Positions 1 through 13,000 of a DNA stretch of 64,000 nucleotides are shown here, piece by piece (the first letter of the stretch is position 1; every line of letters begins with the position of its first letter). The stretch is from Liolophura sinensis (Eukaryota > Mollusca > Polyplacophora > Chitonida > Chitonidae), in NCBI RefSeq assembly GCF_032854445.1, contig NC_088306.1, forward strand, positions 30,539,764 through 30,603,763, in the 5' to 3' direction. A program made the position numbers and the translations under genes. Below the pieces are notes generated by a model that worked only from the letters and a program-made list of their open reading frames with translations, was not told the origin of the DNA and did not search any database.

Positions 1-1673
1 AATCCCTGTATCACTAGGCCATCGTACACAGGCCAGGGGCTGACAGTAAGCAAATCTGCTCTTGCAATCCCTATATCACTAGGCCATCATACGCAGGCCA
101 AGGGCTGGCAGTAAGCAAATCTGCTATCGCCATCCCTGTATCACTAGGCCATCGTACACAGGCAATGGGCTGACAGTAAGCAAATCTGCTATCGCCATCC
201 CTGTATCACTAGGCCATCGTACGCACGAAATGGGCTGACAGTAAGCAAATCTGCTCTCACAATCCCTGTATCACTAGGCCATCATATGCAGGCCATGGGC
301 TGACAGTAAGCAAATCTGCTCTCGCAATCCCTGTATCACTAGGCCATCGTACGCAGGCCATGGGCTGACAGTAAGCAAAACTGCTCTTGCAATCCTTGTA
401 TCACTAGGTCATCGTACACAGGCCAGGGGCTGACAGCAAGTAAATCTGCTATCGCAATCCATGTACCACTAGGCCATCATACGCAGGCCATGGGCTGACA
501 GTAAGCAAAACTGCTCTTGCAATCCTTGTATCACTAGGTCATCGTACACAGGCCAGGGGCTGACAGCAAGTAAATCTGCTATCGCAATCCATGTACCACT
601 AGGCCATCATACGCAGGCCATGGGCTGACAGTAAGCAAATCTGCTCTCGCAATCCCTGTATCACTAGGCCATCGTACGCAGGCCAGGGGCTGACAGTAAG
701 CAAATCTGCTCTCGCAATCCTTGTATCACTAGGCCATCGTACACAGGCCATGGGCTGACAGTAAGCAAATCTGCTCTCGCAATCCTTGTATCACTAGGCC
801 ATCGTACACAGGCCAGGGGCTGACAGTAAGCAAATCTGCTCTCACAATCCCTGTATCACTAGGCCATCATACGCACGAAATAGGCTGACAGTAAACAAAT
901 CTGCTCTCGCAATCCTTGTATCACTAGGCCATCGTACACAGGCCAGGGGCTGACAGTAAGCAAATCTGCTATCCCCATCCCTGTATGACTAGGCCATCGT
1001 ACGCAGGCCAGGGGCTGACAGTAAGCATATCTGCTCTCGCAATACCTGTGTCACTAGGCCATCGTACACAGGCCAGGGCCTGACAGTAAGCAAATCTGCT
1101 CTCACAATCCCTGTATCACTAGGCCATCGTACGCAGGCCAGGGGCTGACAGTAAGCAAATCTGCTCTCGCAATCCTTGTATCACTAGGCCATCGTACGCA
1201 CGAAATGGGCTGACAGTAAGCAAATCTGCTCTCGCAATCCCTGTAATCACTAGGCCATCATACACAGGCCAGGGGCTGGCAGTAAGCAAATCTGCTCTCA
1301 CAATCCCTGTATCATTAGGCCATCGTACGCAGGCCAGGGGCTGGCAGTAAGCAAATCTGCTCTCGCAATCCTTGTATCACTAGGCCATCGTACGCACGAA
1401 ATGGGCTGACAGTAAGCAAATCTGCTCTCGCAATCCCTGTATCACTAGGCCATCATACACAGGCCAGGGGGCTGGCAGTAAGCAAATCTGCTCTCACAAT
1501 TCCTGTATCACTAGGCCATCATACGCAGGCCAGGGGCTGGCAGTAAGCAAATCTGCTCTCACAATCCCTGTATCACTAGGCCATCATACGCAAGCCATGG
1601 GCTGACAGTAAGCAAATCTGCTCTCACAATCCCTGTATCACTAGGCCATCATACGCAGGCCAGGGGCTGACAG
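1..1673. repeat. 65-bp tandem satellite array (about 26 copies)
   Basis: Direct repeats of 65 bp; the landmark AGGCCATC recurs at 16, 81 and onward with the same spacing. Units differ at a few positions (CGTACGCA/CATACACA, CTCTCGCAATCC/CTATCGCCATCC) and some carry CACGAAAT in place of CAGGCCAT. Two adjacent 130-bp dimers, about 361-490 and 491-620, are almost identical, so blocks of units have been duplicated recently. The array is cut by the left window edge and by the N gap. Open frames here are not supported as genes. Confidence 0.95.
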
Positions 1674-1873
1674 NNNNNNNNNNNNNNNNNNNNNNNNNNN
1701 NNNNNNNNNNNNNNNNNNNNNNNNNNNNNNNNNNNNNNNNNNNNNNNNNNNNNNNNNNNNNNNNNNNNNNNNNNNNNNNNNNNNNNNNNNNNNNNNNNNN
1801 NNNNNNNNNNNNNNNNNNNNNNNNNNNNNNNNNNNNNNNNNNNNNNNNNNNNNNNNNNNNNNNNNNNNNNNNN
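1674..1873. other. assembly gap (200 N)
   Basis: A run of exactly 200 N. A 65-bp satellite lies to the left and an unrelated 40/41-bp satellite to the right, so the true junction and the true gap length are unknown. A round 200 suggests a placeholder size. Confidence 0.99.
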
Positions 1874-2466
1874 CCAGAAACACTGTAGATCACAGGGTGC
1901 TACACCTACATGTACCAGTACACTGTAGATCACAGGGTGCTACACCGACATGTACCGGTACACTGTAGATCACAGGGTGCTACACCGACATGTACCAGAA
2001 ACACTGTAGATCACAGGGTGCTACACCTACATGTACCAGAAACACTGTAGATCACAGGGTGCTACACCGACATGTACCAGTACACTGTAGATCACAGGGT
2101 GCTACACCGACATGTACCGGTACACTGTAGATCACAGGGTGCTACACCTACATGTACCAGAAACACTGTAGATCACAGGGTGCTACACCGACATGTACCA
2201 GTACACTGTAGATCACAGGGTGCTACACCGACATGTACCAGTACACTGTAGATCACAGGGTGCTACACCTACATGTACCAGAAACACTGTAGATCACAGG
2301 GTGCTACACCGACATGTACCAGTACACTGTAGATCACAGGGTGCTACACCGACATGTACCAGAAACACTGTAGATCACAGGGTGCTACACCGACATGTAC
2401 CAGAAACACTGTAGATCACAGGGTGCTACACCGACATGTACCAGTGCACTGTAGATCACAGGGTGA
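1874..2466. repeat. 40/41-bp tandem array (about 14 copies)
   Basis: Units contain ACTGTAGATCACAGGGTG followed by CTACACCGACATGTACCAG. Two subtypes alternate irregularly: 40 bp (CAGTACACTG) and 41 bp (CAGAAACACTG). The array starts at the gap and ends abruptly at 2466 in unique sequence. Confidence 0.93.
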
Positions 2467-4660
2467 CTAAAGTCCGCTTAATTCCCTCCCGCAGTACACA
2501 TGTACTATACATGTAAGTATATACCTGTACTTGTGTAGCTATATTCAGCACACAACACTAGCACTTGCCCTTTTCTCTGGCACTAATCAGCATTAACGCA
2601 TAGCATGATTGGGGGAATATATGTCCCTACCTTTGGCATGTTGACACACACGCTTTCACCCAGCCTTCATGCAGCCTGTAATCCTGACAATGGCTAGTCC
2701 ACTACAGCTATAAATAGATCAATCCATCAGATAATTCATCAACATTTGATCAATTTGATCCCGCATTAGTGGCTCTAATGCGGGCACTCAGCTGTTGTAA
2801 GAATTCCAGTATCAACCTCCACTATTACCCTTAGTTTATGTTATGTGCAGTTCTTTATTTGTTTATTTATTTATGCTGCATTTCATATAGTGCCCATGGA
2901 AGGGAGGAAGGCTGGGGATAACATCATATCTACACAGGTAGCTGATAATTTAGCTCCTGTCATTAGGCCATCCTTAAGAATACATTATACTGTGTGTAAC
3001 CCATGGGTAGCCCATGCGTAACCTGTGCGTAACCCGTGCCTACCGGTAAAAACAGTTGTATGGTATCTCAGGCTAATGTTCACTGTATATCCCTTGATGT
3101 CAATCAAATTACAGGCATAATTACAGGCATATGTCTCATGTAGGAAATGTTACCAGTGACTTGCCCAAGGTCTGCAGTTTATCACAGTCAATTCAGTTTC
3201 CTCCACTTATAAAATGTGACTGCTATGATATTTATAAGTGAACAGTCATGTTAAAGAACAATAACGGTAAAATAAATAAACAAAAACAAACCCAAAGTCT
3301 TGCCATTAGATAATTGAACTCCTAAATTACACAGGTACAAGTAGCATAATAAAAAGGCTAAGCAAAGGCAATGAAGTTTAGGTGTGTACATAGGAGTCAA
3401 TCTGAGCAAGGCCATTCCATTCCAAGCCTTTAAACGCTGCCATATGCATTGAGCCAGTTGCATTCCACCCCATTCCATCACTAAAGGAAATTGATCTATT
3501 GATTACCTCAATCCAGGTGAGACCTAACAACACTTTTCAGTATTCTAGTATGAGCAGTTATATGACCGTTAATAAAGATCCAATTTCACACATAAGGATG
3601 ACAGCTGAAGACTACTACAGCAGCCAGGTTGTATAACTGCCTGAGATCTCCAGATGTTACTGACAATCAAACAACACTGAAGGTAGAGCAAGTGTTAATG
3701 TGATTTAATTATTTCTCTGATTATTGTTACAGAATGAAGGTCAGTTTCATAGATGGAGAAAACTGGAGTATGTGGCATAATCCACTGACATTTGGCAAGT
3801 TCCTAGCAAACTTTTCCACACATGACATTACAGATATGTACCCCACATTGGTGGAAGACAAGCGGTCCTTAACAAACAGCAGACTGCACAAGCGGCCAGG
3901 GGGCGAATAAAAGCCAGACAAAACCCCGCCAGACATAAGCCTCTCAATCAGTATTAAGTGTGTACTTCGTACATTTCAATACATGTTTGCAATCAATAGA
4001 ACCCCTTCGTACGCGTTCAATGCCCACTTATTCTAACCAAAGAGTTATATATCTCTCAGCTGTATACAGAATGCTTGATCTCCATTTCAAGCTTATCTTA
4101 AAACTACAGTCTACAAGCACGACAAATCTTTGCTGTTTTGCAGCTTTTATTAAGACTTTTTCCCTATTCTACAAACACAACCCTTATATGTGTATATATA
4201 CATGTATGTCAATTGCTCCTATACCTGAAATATAATTTACATACTACTACCTAACACCTCTAAAGAAAACGGTTGACGCCAAATCCTTGTAGAGTGAGAG
4301 AATCTTTCAGAGTGTAGATGTTCAAAAACATGAAACCAACATTCATTTTTCTCGATTTCGGGGAATAATATATAGATTTTAATTTAGAAAATTATTACAG
4401 GATGCTTTCAATTTTATGTTAAGATCACAGATTTGTTTTATATATCTTATATATCTATGTAGGGCTTACAAAATAGAAAAGAAGTACACAGTACTCTATA
4501 CAAATAAATTTGTATATTTTACTCTTTTTAAGAGTATTAAAAAATAATTTTTATCTTGTGAACTACAGTATGTGGTTTTTTAAATTTCTGCATGATCAAA
4601 AATTTTTAAATACATCTGTAACAGTGAACACACAAAATTGCATGTAAGATGCCTGTAAAG
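2467..4660. other. intergenic, no gene seen
   Basis: AT-rich, apparently single-copy sequence. I find no exon with good splice borders. Around 3725-3910 there is a segment (ACATTTGGCAAGTTCC, CACATTGGTGGAAGACAAG, GCGGCCAGGGGGC) that resembles a degenerate interspersed repeat common in mollusc genomes; that recognition is from memory and uncertain. Confidence 0.5.
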
Positions 4661-4665
4661 CGAAT

Positions 4666-6000
4666 GTGTATCTGACGGCAGGTGCGAGTTGACACTGTCA
4701 ATCATATCAAGCTATAACCTGTGTGCCATGCTGAAATACTTCAGCCAAACAAACTGCATACCTTATGGCAGGCGAGAGTTGATACTGTCAATCATATCAA
4801 GCTATAACCTGTGTGCCATGTTGAAATACTTCAGCCAAACAAACTGTGTATCGGACGGCAGGTGCGAGTTGATACTGTCAATCATATCAAGCTATAACCT
4901 GTGTGCCATGCTGAAATACTTCAGCCAAACAAACTGTGTATCTGACGGCAGGCGAGAGTTGATACTGTCAATCATATCAAGCTATAACCTGTGTGCCATG
5001 CTGAAATACTTCAGCCAAACAAACTGTGTATCTGACGGCAGGCGAGAGTTGATACTGTCAATCATATCAAGCTATAACCTGTGTGCCATGCTGAAATACT
5101 TCAGCCAAACTAACTGTGTATCTGACGGCAGGTGCGAGTTGATACTGTCAATCATATCAAGCTATAACCTGTGTGCCATGTTGAAATACTTCAGCCAAAC
5201 AAACTGTGTATCTGACGGCAGGCGTGAATTGATACTGTCAATCATATCAAGCTATAACCTGTGTGCCATGCTGAAATACTTCAGCCAAACTAACTGTGTA
5301 TCTGACGGCAGGCGAGAGTTGATACTGTCAATCATATCAAGCTATAACCTGTGTGCCATGCTGAAATACTTCAGCCAAACTAACTGTGTATCTGACGGCA
5401 GGTGCGAGTTGATACTGTCAATCATATCAAGCTATAACCTGTGTGCCATGCTGAAATACTTCAGCCAAACAAACTGTGTATCTGATGGCAGGTGCGAGTT
5501 GATACTGTCAATCATATCAAGCTATAACCTGTGTGCCATGCTGAAATACTTCAGCCAAACTAACTGTGTATCTGACGGCAGGCGAGAGTTGATACTGTCA
5601 ATCATATCAAGCTATAACCTGTGTGCCATGCTGAAATACTTCAGCCAAACTTACTGTGTATCTGACGGCAGGCGTGAATTGATACTGTCAATCATATCAA
5701 GCTATAACCTGTGTGCCATGCTGAAATATTTCAGCCAAACTAACTGTGTATCTGACGGCAGGCGAGAGTTGATACTGTCAATCATATCAAGCTATAACCT
5801 GTGTGCCATGCTGAAATACTTCAGCCAAACTAACTGTGTATCGGACGGCAGGTGCGAGTTGATACTGTCAATCATATCAAGCTATAACCTGTGTGCCATG
5901 CTGAAATACTTCAGCCAAACTAACTGTGTATCTGACGGCAGGCGTGAGTTGATACTGTCAATCATATCAAGCTATAACCTATGTGTCATGCTGAAATACA
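4666..6000 (+). repeat. 90-bp tandem array with a continuous 30-residue-repeat open frame
   Basis: Fifteen units start at exact 90-bp steps (4681, 4771, ... 5941) with no length change. The + frame stays open from 4659 to a stop at 6021-6023; the first ATG is at 4728. Each unit encodes a hydrophobic 30-residue repeat containing SIISSYNLCAMLKYFSQ and then TNCVSDGRRE. Between internal units most differences are silent (CTG/TTG, ACA/ACT, TCT/TCG, GAC/GAT, CGA/CGT, GAG/GAA, TAC/TAT); the replacement differences are mainly CGA/TGC and one AAC/TAC. I recognise no domain. No splice context or promoter is evident, so it may be a satellite open by chance, but the substitution pattern deserves a test. 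Confidence 0.85.
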
Positions 6001-6023
6001 AATTGAGTAAAGCGGAAGAATGA

Positions 6024-7490
6024 ACTTCGATAATAAAATTGGAGACATCAGAGACAGTCATTTCTGGTGATATTGTTTTGAAAACTTATGAGAGGAAAGC
6101 TGTTGAACACGAGTGACAGACTGGGATACGTGTTGATGACAAGATTTTAGATGGAAAACAAAGTCTCACTATATGAATTCCGATCAACAAATACTTAACA
6201 TCATGTTTGTTAGGCTGTCGGATATGTTTTGTAGGTTAATTAAGACAACGGGGCTTTTATCTGCCGGGGCTTTTGTCCTGGATTCCAAGCAGCCACATGC
6301 TTATTGCCACCAAACCCCCAAAAGCAAAGAGAGCTACGGAGTCTTGATTACTTCCCAGTATAAGGTTGCATGGTTTGAATTTGCACCTCCTGTGTCCTGG
6401 ACGACAGATGGCATTAGCCACCATTACAAGTTCAGCCAGCATAAGCTGTACTTGATTTCACAGGGTCCTGGGTCATTACACCACACAGGCTCATTAACCA
6501 CCTCATCTCCTCTCATCACAATGCATCCTGGTATATTGAAATTTGACCAGTGCTTGGCCTAGCACAAGTATCTAGTTTCCAACTGAGAGAAAATCCATGT
6601 ACTGTAAATCTTTTCTGCCACAAAAACACTTTTTTTAGAGGAATTTATGCATACAATGATCATGAAAATGACACTAGAAGTGATTTGTTTGTGTCTTTAA
6701 AGGTGGGTGAGTAGGTGAGTGGGTGAACGAGTGCTTTCGAGGCCTGTTAATACAGAATGGAAGCTGACATGTGTCTGACATTGAAGACAATACTTCTTGC
6801 AACAAATCCTGCAGCCATGGTCATGCTAGTGTAAATGTATGGGTGACACCTAAAATTTGGCCTAGAATGTGACAAGCCTGTCTATCACACTGGTCAGCCA
6901 ATCAACAAGGATTGTGTAGTAATTGTGTATATATAGCTTTCAGAGTTTAAATGTGTATTTTAAAAATGCATGACAGTATAGAGTTGAATCCAAGTCTTGT
7001 AAACTTGAAAATAGGTGACAAACACTTCCGAAAAAAACATTTTTGTTTTTTCTTACAATGTGATACTTGATAAGTTTGTTGGTGAAGCAAATGATAGACA
7101 CGTATGATATGGACAATATGTGTTTCCAAACATGCTGAGCACCCATTTCCAGGTTTGTCTTGGTAAATGTTCCCTTATACTGATCATTCACCGAGGGAGT
7201 GCATGTGACAGTTGATCAGTCTTAAAATAAAAGAAAGCTAAAATATGAAGTAAGGTTCATTGTACAGACAACTGAAAACTAGGTGTGATAATACTTTCAT
7301 TTATTTTTTCTTTTTTTTAGATTTTTTTTTTAAGAGTGTTGAAAGGCATTCAAATATCTGAATTCTATGCTGGGCTTTGTGGACCATAATGACGGTACCT
7401 AGGAGATCTGACGTCATATCACCTCTTTTCCCTCATGTTCACCAGAAGGAAGGAATTTTTAAGAACATTACTTCAGTAATCATTTACTCA
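6024..7490. other. intergenic, no supported gene
   Basis: Single-copy, AT-rich. An ATG-initiated frame of 129 codons at 6173-6562 (+) shows no recognisable domain and no splice context, so it is not called as a gene. A T-rich stretch lies at 7305-7335. Confidence 0.5.
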
Positions 7491-7493
7491 TAG

Positions 7494-8475
7494 GTAAAAA
7501 GAGTTATTAAATGACCTAAACTTTTACCTGTGACTAATCAGTGATAGAGGGGTAAATGACCCAAACTTTTACCTGTGACTAATCAGTGAGAGAGGGGTAA
7601 ATGGCCTAACCTTTTACCTACCACTAATCAGTGATAGAGGGGTAAATGACCTAAACTTTTACCTGTCACTAATCAGTAAGAGAAGGGGTAAATGACCTAA
7701 ACTTTTACCTGTCACTAATCAGTGATAGAAGGGTAAATGACCTAAACTTTTACCTGTGACTAATCAGTGATAGAGGAGTAAATTACCTAAACTTTTACCT
7801 GTCACTAATCAGTGATAGAGGGGGTAAATGACCTAAACTTTTACCTACCACTAATCAGTAAGAAAGGGGGTAAATGACCTAAACTTTTACCTGTGACTGA
7901 TCAGTGACAGAGGGGTAAATGACCTAAACTTTTACCTGTCACTAATCAGTGATAGAGGGGTAAATGACCTAAAATTTTACCTGTCACTAATCAGTCAGAG
8001 AGGGGTAAATGGCCTAAACTTTTACCTGTCACTAATCAGTGATAGTAGGGTAAATAACCTAAAGTTTTACCTGTGACTAATCAGTGATAGAGGGGGTAAA
8101 TGACCTAAAGTTTTACCTGTCACTAATCAGTGATAGAGGGGTTAATGACCTAACTTTTACCTGTGACTAATCAGTGAGAGAGGTGTAAATGGCATAAACT
8201 TTTACCTGTCACTAATCAGTCAGAGAGGAGTAAATTACCTACACTTTTACCTGTCACTAATCAGTGATAGAGGGGTAAATGACCTAAACTTTTACCTGTG
8301 ACTAATCAGTGATAGAGGGGTAAATTGACCTAAACTTTTACCTGTGACTAATCAGTGATAGAGGGGGTAAATGACCTAAACTTTTACCTGTCACTAATCA
8401 GTGATAGAGGGGTAAATGACCTAAACTTTTACCTGTCACTAATCAGTGATAGAGGGGTAAATGACCTAAACCTAT
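7494..8475. repeat. 45-bp tandem array (about 21 copies) with an internal hairpin
   Basis: The unit is about 45 bp, built on TAAATGACCTAAACTTTTAC then CTGTCACTAATCAGTGATAG and AGGGG; units vary by 1-2 bp in the G run. Each unit contains TCACT-AATC-AGTGA, a 5-bp stem with a 4-base loop. Ends at 8475 in unique DNA. Confidence 0.92.
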
Positions 8476-9588
8476 CACTACGTTGCACATTTTTCCTGAT
8501 TCTGAGTGTTCTCTATATTGATCTTTTAAAAATATGTTATGTTTTAGCATCAAAATTAATACGTATAGTTGAATACATTTACATTGTGAATCTGTCTAAA
8601 ACTGCATTATTCTGTCAACAAAAATTTTGGTTGCTTTCAAGTACATGTAGGTATGGAGAGTGGAATAAAACCTAAACCAACCAAAGGTTATAACTTGTCT
8701 AAAAGTAATTTTGATCCGTTTAGCTTGACTTGCAGCTCTTAATTTTTATTATACACGAAAGTATAAATATTTGTTGCAAAGTATAAAAGCCAGATCATTA
8801 CCACTGCTGTTCTGTTTTCCTCCCTCTGCTGATTCAGGAAGGGTAATATACAGTTAGTTAAAGTTTGGGCATATTGGAGAGAATCAGTCATCTTGAGTTT
8901 GCTCTGACAGTGTCATATGTCAGTGTCTTCATTTTGTTTCCAAAATACACATCTTTTAGGAGAGACATATACATATATATCAAATTACATTTTCTTTTTA
9001 CAGATTTCTCACCCTTTTTCTGCACACACATGTACCTGAGTCACGCTAATTGACCCTTCTGTACATGCCGTACCAGCGAGTGTGAATTGATGCAACAGCC
9101 ATTACAGACAGAGGACGCTACTACAATATGCTACCTAAATCATGCAGAGTGACTTTACAACTGCTCAGGTGATCATCATGCAACCCTGTGGAGCATGTCC
9201 ACCGGACGACAGCTGACAATAATCCACAATACGTGTACATAAATTGACATCTTTCCAAAGCCACATAATTCACAAAAAGAGCATAAATGTTGTGTTGACT
9301 CATCAAAAGACAGGGTTATCTGCAGCTAACGAATATATATGTATGTTGGGAATTATTTGCCTAATAACAGAACGATAAGGGCTGATGTAATCTCCATGTC
9401 TTGTGCTTCATACGATAAAATTCTGACCAATCTTTTCCTTCAGTCCTTAAGGTAGCCTTTTGATACCAGTTTTATCTGAACAGAGAGATGTACACACAGC
9501 ATAAGAATACTCCAGTATTCATGCGTATGTCAGAAGACGTGTAACTTTGTTGCCATGCAAAACCATTAGAAAGGACATAAAAACTCAC
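8476..9588. other. intergenic, nothing convincing
   Basis: AT-rich unique sequence. No conserved coding segment, RNA gene or transposon recognised. Confidence 0.5.
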
Positions 9589-9699
9589 TGGTTTTTTGAA
9601 TGCAGGAACCCTGGAAGGTCTGTGTCTCCATTTCGGCTTCGTTTTCTGCTGGACATCTTTCCTGGAGGATTCAAGTTCAATACACTTGTCATTTTTCAC
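9589..9699 (-). CDS. candidate internal coding exon of an unidentified minus-strand gene
   Basis: On the minus strand, a segment of 111 nt (37 codons, phase 0 at both ends) is bordered by an acceptor ending TTTACAG and a donor GTGAGT. It reads VKNDKCIELESSRKDVQQKT and continues as a basic stretch rich in K, R and P. The frame is open, and both borders match splice consensus. I do not recognise the protein. It could belong to a gene transcribed divergently from POLA1, or be a chance exon-like segment. RNA evidence would decide. Confidence 0.35.
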
Positions 9700-10004
9700 C
9701 TGTAAACATGTAAATCAAAAATATAATTAGCAGGTAGCGGTAACTGCACACGCAAACATGGACCATACATTTCATCCAATCAATGAATGACCTAAGAGAG
9801 AACCTGAGAGAAAGCAGGCTAAGCTTGAACACAGAGCAGCATTGTTTAATATACACCTACATGACATCGGTCTTAGATGTGCCATTTCTAATACTTGATA
9901 CAGCTGAAAAGACAAGTAAGAACATGAATGAGGCCCCGCCAAGAACAGTTCCTGGCACTCTAAGAAATCATCCGATACACTGACAGAATACCAGGCCTTT
10001 CAGA

Positions 10005-13000
10005 AATGATGAGTCAGAAGAGATTACACGGTGCATTCTGTACGTTTGTTATATTAGTGCCAGGTTACAATAAACATACTCAGTCTATTCCTTCTGAGTG
10101 ACCAGTCAGAAGAGATTACACGGTGCATTCTGTACATGTTTGTTATATTAGTGCCAGGTTACAATAAACATACTCAGTCTATTCCTTCTGAGTGTCGAGT
10201 CAGAAGAGATTACACAGTGTATACTGTACATGTTTGTTATATTAGTGCCAGGTTACAATAAACATACTCAGTCTATTCCTTCTGAGTGTCGAGTCAGAAG
10301 AGATTACACAGTGTATACTGTACATGTTTGTTATATTAGTTCCAGGTTACAATAAACACACTCAGTCTATTCTTTCTCAGTGACGAGTCAGAACAGATTA
10401 CACGGTGCATTCTGTACGTTTGTTATATTAGTGCCAGGTTACAATAAACATACTCAGTCTATTCCTTCTGAGTGTCGAGTCAGAAGAGATTACACAGTGT
10501 ATACTGTACATGTTTGTTATATTAGTTCCAGGTTACAATAAACATACCCAGTCTATTCCTTCTGAGTGACAAGTCAGAAGAGATTACACAGTGTATACTG
10601 TACATGTTTGTTATATTAGTGCCAGGTTACAATAAACATACTCAGTCTATTCTTTCTCAGTGACGAGTCAGAAGAGATTACACGGTGCATACTGTACATG
10701 TTTGTTATATTAGTGCCAGGTTACAATAAACATACTAGGGGCCTCCGTGGCTCAGTCGGTTAGCACGCTAGCGCCGCGTAATGACCCAGGAGCCTCTCAC
10801 CAATGTGGTCGCTGTGAGTTCAAGTCGACCTCATGCTGGCTTCCTCTCCGGCCGTAAGTGGGAAGGTCTGCCAGCAACCTGCGGATGGTCGTGGGTTTCC
10901 CCCCGGCTGTGCCCGGTTTCCACCCACCATAATGCTGGCCACCGTCGTATAAGTGAAATATTCTTGAGTACGGCGTAAAACATCAATCAAATAAATAAAT
11001 AAATAAACAATAAACATACTCAGTCTATTCCTTCTGAGTGACGAGTCAGAAGAGATTACACAGTGTATACTGTACATGTTTGTTATATTAGTTCCAGGTT
11101 ACAATAAACATACCCAGTCTATTCCTTCTAAGTGACTAGTCAGAAGAGATTACACAGTGTATACTGTACATGTTTGTTATATTAGTTCCAGGTTACAATA
11201 AACATACCCAGTCTATTCCTTCTGAGTGACGAGTCAGAAGAGATTACACAGTGTATACTGTACATGTTTGTTATATTAGTACCAGGTTACAATAAACATA
11301 CTCAGTCTATTCTTCCTCAGCGACGAGTCAGAAGAGATTACACAGTGTATACTGTACGTGTTTGTTATATTAGTACCAGGTTACAATAAACATACTCAGT
11401 CTATTCTTCCTCAGCGACGAGTCAGAAGAGATTACACGGTGCATACTGTACATGTTTGTTATATTAGTGCCAGGTTACAATAAACATACTCAGTCTATTC
11501 TGTCTGAGTGAAGAGTCAGAAGAGATCACACGGTGCATTCTGTACGTTTGTTATATTAGTGCCAGGTTACAATAAACATACTCAGTCTATTCTTTCTCAG
11601 TGAAAAGTCAGAAGAGATCACACGGTGCATTCTGTACGTTTGTTATATTAGTGCCAGGTTACAATAAACATACTCAGTCTATTCTTTTCTTTCTCAGTGA
11701 CGGGTCAGAAGAGATTACACGGTCCATACTGTACGTGATTGTTATATTAGTCCAGGTTACAATAAACATACTCAGTCTATTCTGTCTGAGTGACAAGTCA
11801 GAAGAGATCACACGGTGCATTCTGTACGTTTGTTATATTAGTGGCCAGGTTACAATAAACATACTCAGTCTATTCTTTCTCAGTGACGAGTCAGAAGATA
11901 TTACACGGTGCATACTGTACATGTTTGTTATATTAGTGCCAGGTTACAATAAACATACTCAGTCTATTCTTCCTCAGCGACCAGTCAGAAGAGATTACAC
12001 GGTGCATACTGTACATGTTTGTTATATTAGTACCAGGTTACAATAAACATACTCAGTCTATTCTTCCTCAGCGACGAGTCAGAAGAGATTACACAGTGCA
12101 TACTGTACATGTTTGTTATATTAGTGCCAGGTTACAATAAACATACTCAGTCTATTCTTCCTCAGCGACCAGTCAGAAGAGATTACACGGTGCATACTGT
12201 ACATGTTTGTTATATTAGTACCAGGTTACAATAAACATACTCAGTCTATTCTTCCTCAGCGACGAGTCAGAAGAGATTACACAGTGCATACTGTACATGA
12301 TTGTTATATTAGTGTCAGGTTACAATAAATATACTCAGTCTATTCTTCCTCAGTGACGAGTCAGAAGAGATTACACGGTGCATACTGTACATGTTTGTTA
12401 TATTAGTGCCTGGTTACAATAAACATACTTAGTCTATTCTTTCTGAGTGACGTGTCAGAAGAGATTACACAGTGTATACTGTACATGTTTGTTATATTAG
12501 TACCAGGTTACAATAAACATACTCAGTCTATTCTTCCTCAGCGACTAGTCAGAAGAGATTACACGGTGCATACTGTACATGTTTGTTATATTAGTACCAG
12601 GTTACAATAAACATATTTAGTCTATTCTTCCTCAGCGACGAGTCAGAAAAGATTACACGGTGCATACTGTACATGTTTGTTATATTAGTACCAGGTTACA
12701 ATAAACATATTTAGTCTATTCTTCCTCAGCGACGAGTCAGAAAAGATTACACGGTGCATACTGTACATGTTTGTTATATTAGTGCCAGGTTACAATAAAC
12801 ATATTTAGTCTATTCTTTCTGAGTGACGTGTCAGAAGAGATTACATGGTGCATACTGTACATGTTTGTTATATTAGTGCCAAGTTACAATAAACATACTC
12901 AGTTTATTCTTTCTGAGTGACAAGTCAGAAGAGATTACACGGTGTATACTGTGCATGTCTGCTATATTAGTGCCAGGTTACGCTAAACATACCCAGTCTA

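Noticed and set aside
4689-4727. Start of the 90-bp-array frame at 4689
   Set aside because: The codon there is TTG, not used as a start in animal nuclear genes; the first ATG in frame is at 4728.
6173-6562. 129-codon ATG frame
   Set aside because: No domain, no splice signals and no promoter; this length is possible by chance in 64 kb.
10740-10830. tRNA gene prediction from A- and B-box-like sequences
   Set aside because: The boxes belong to a SINE with core, A-rich tail and target-site duplication; no cloverleaf with a sound anticodon arm is apparent.
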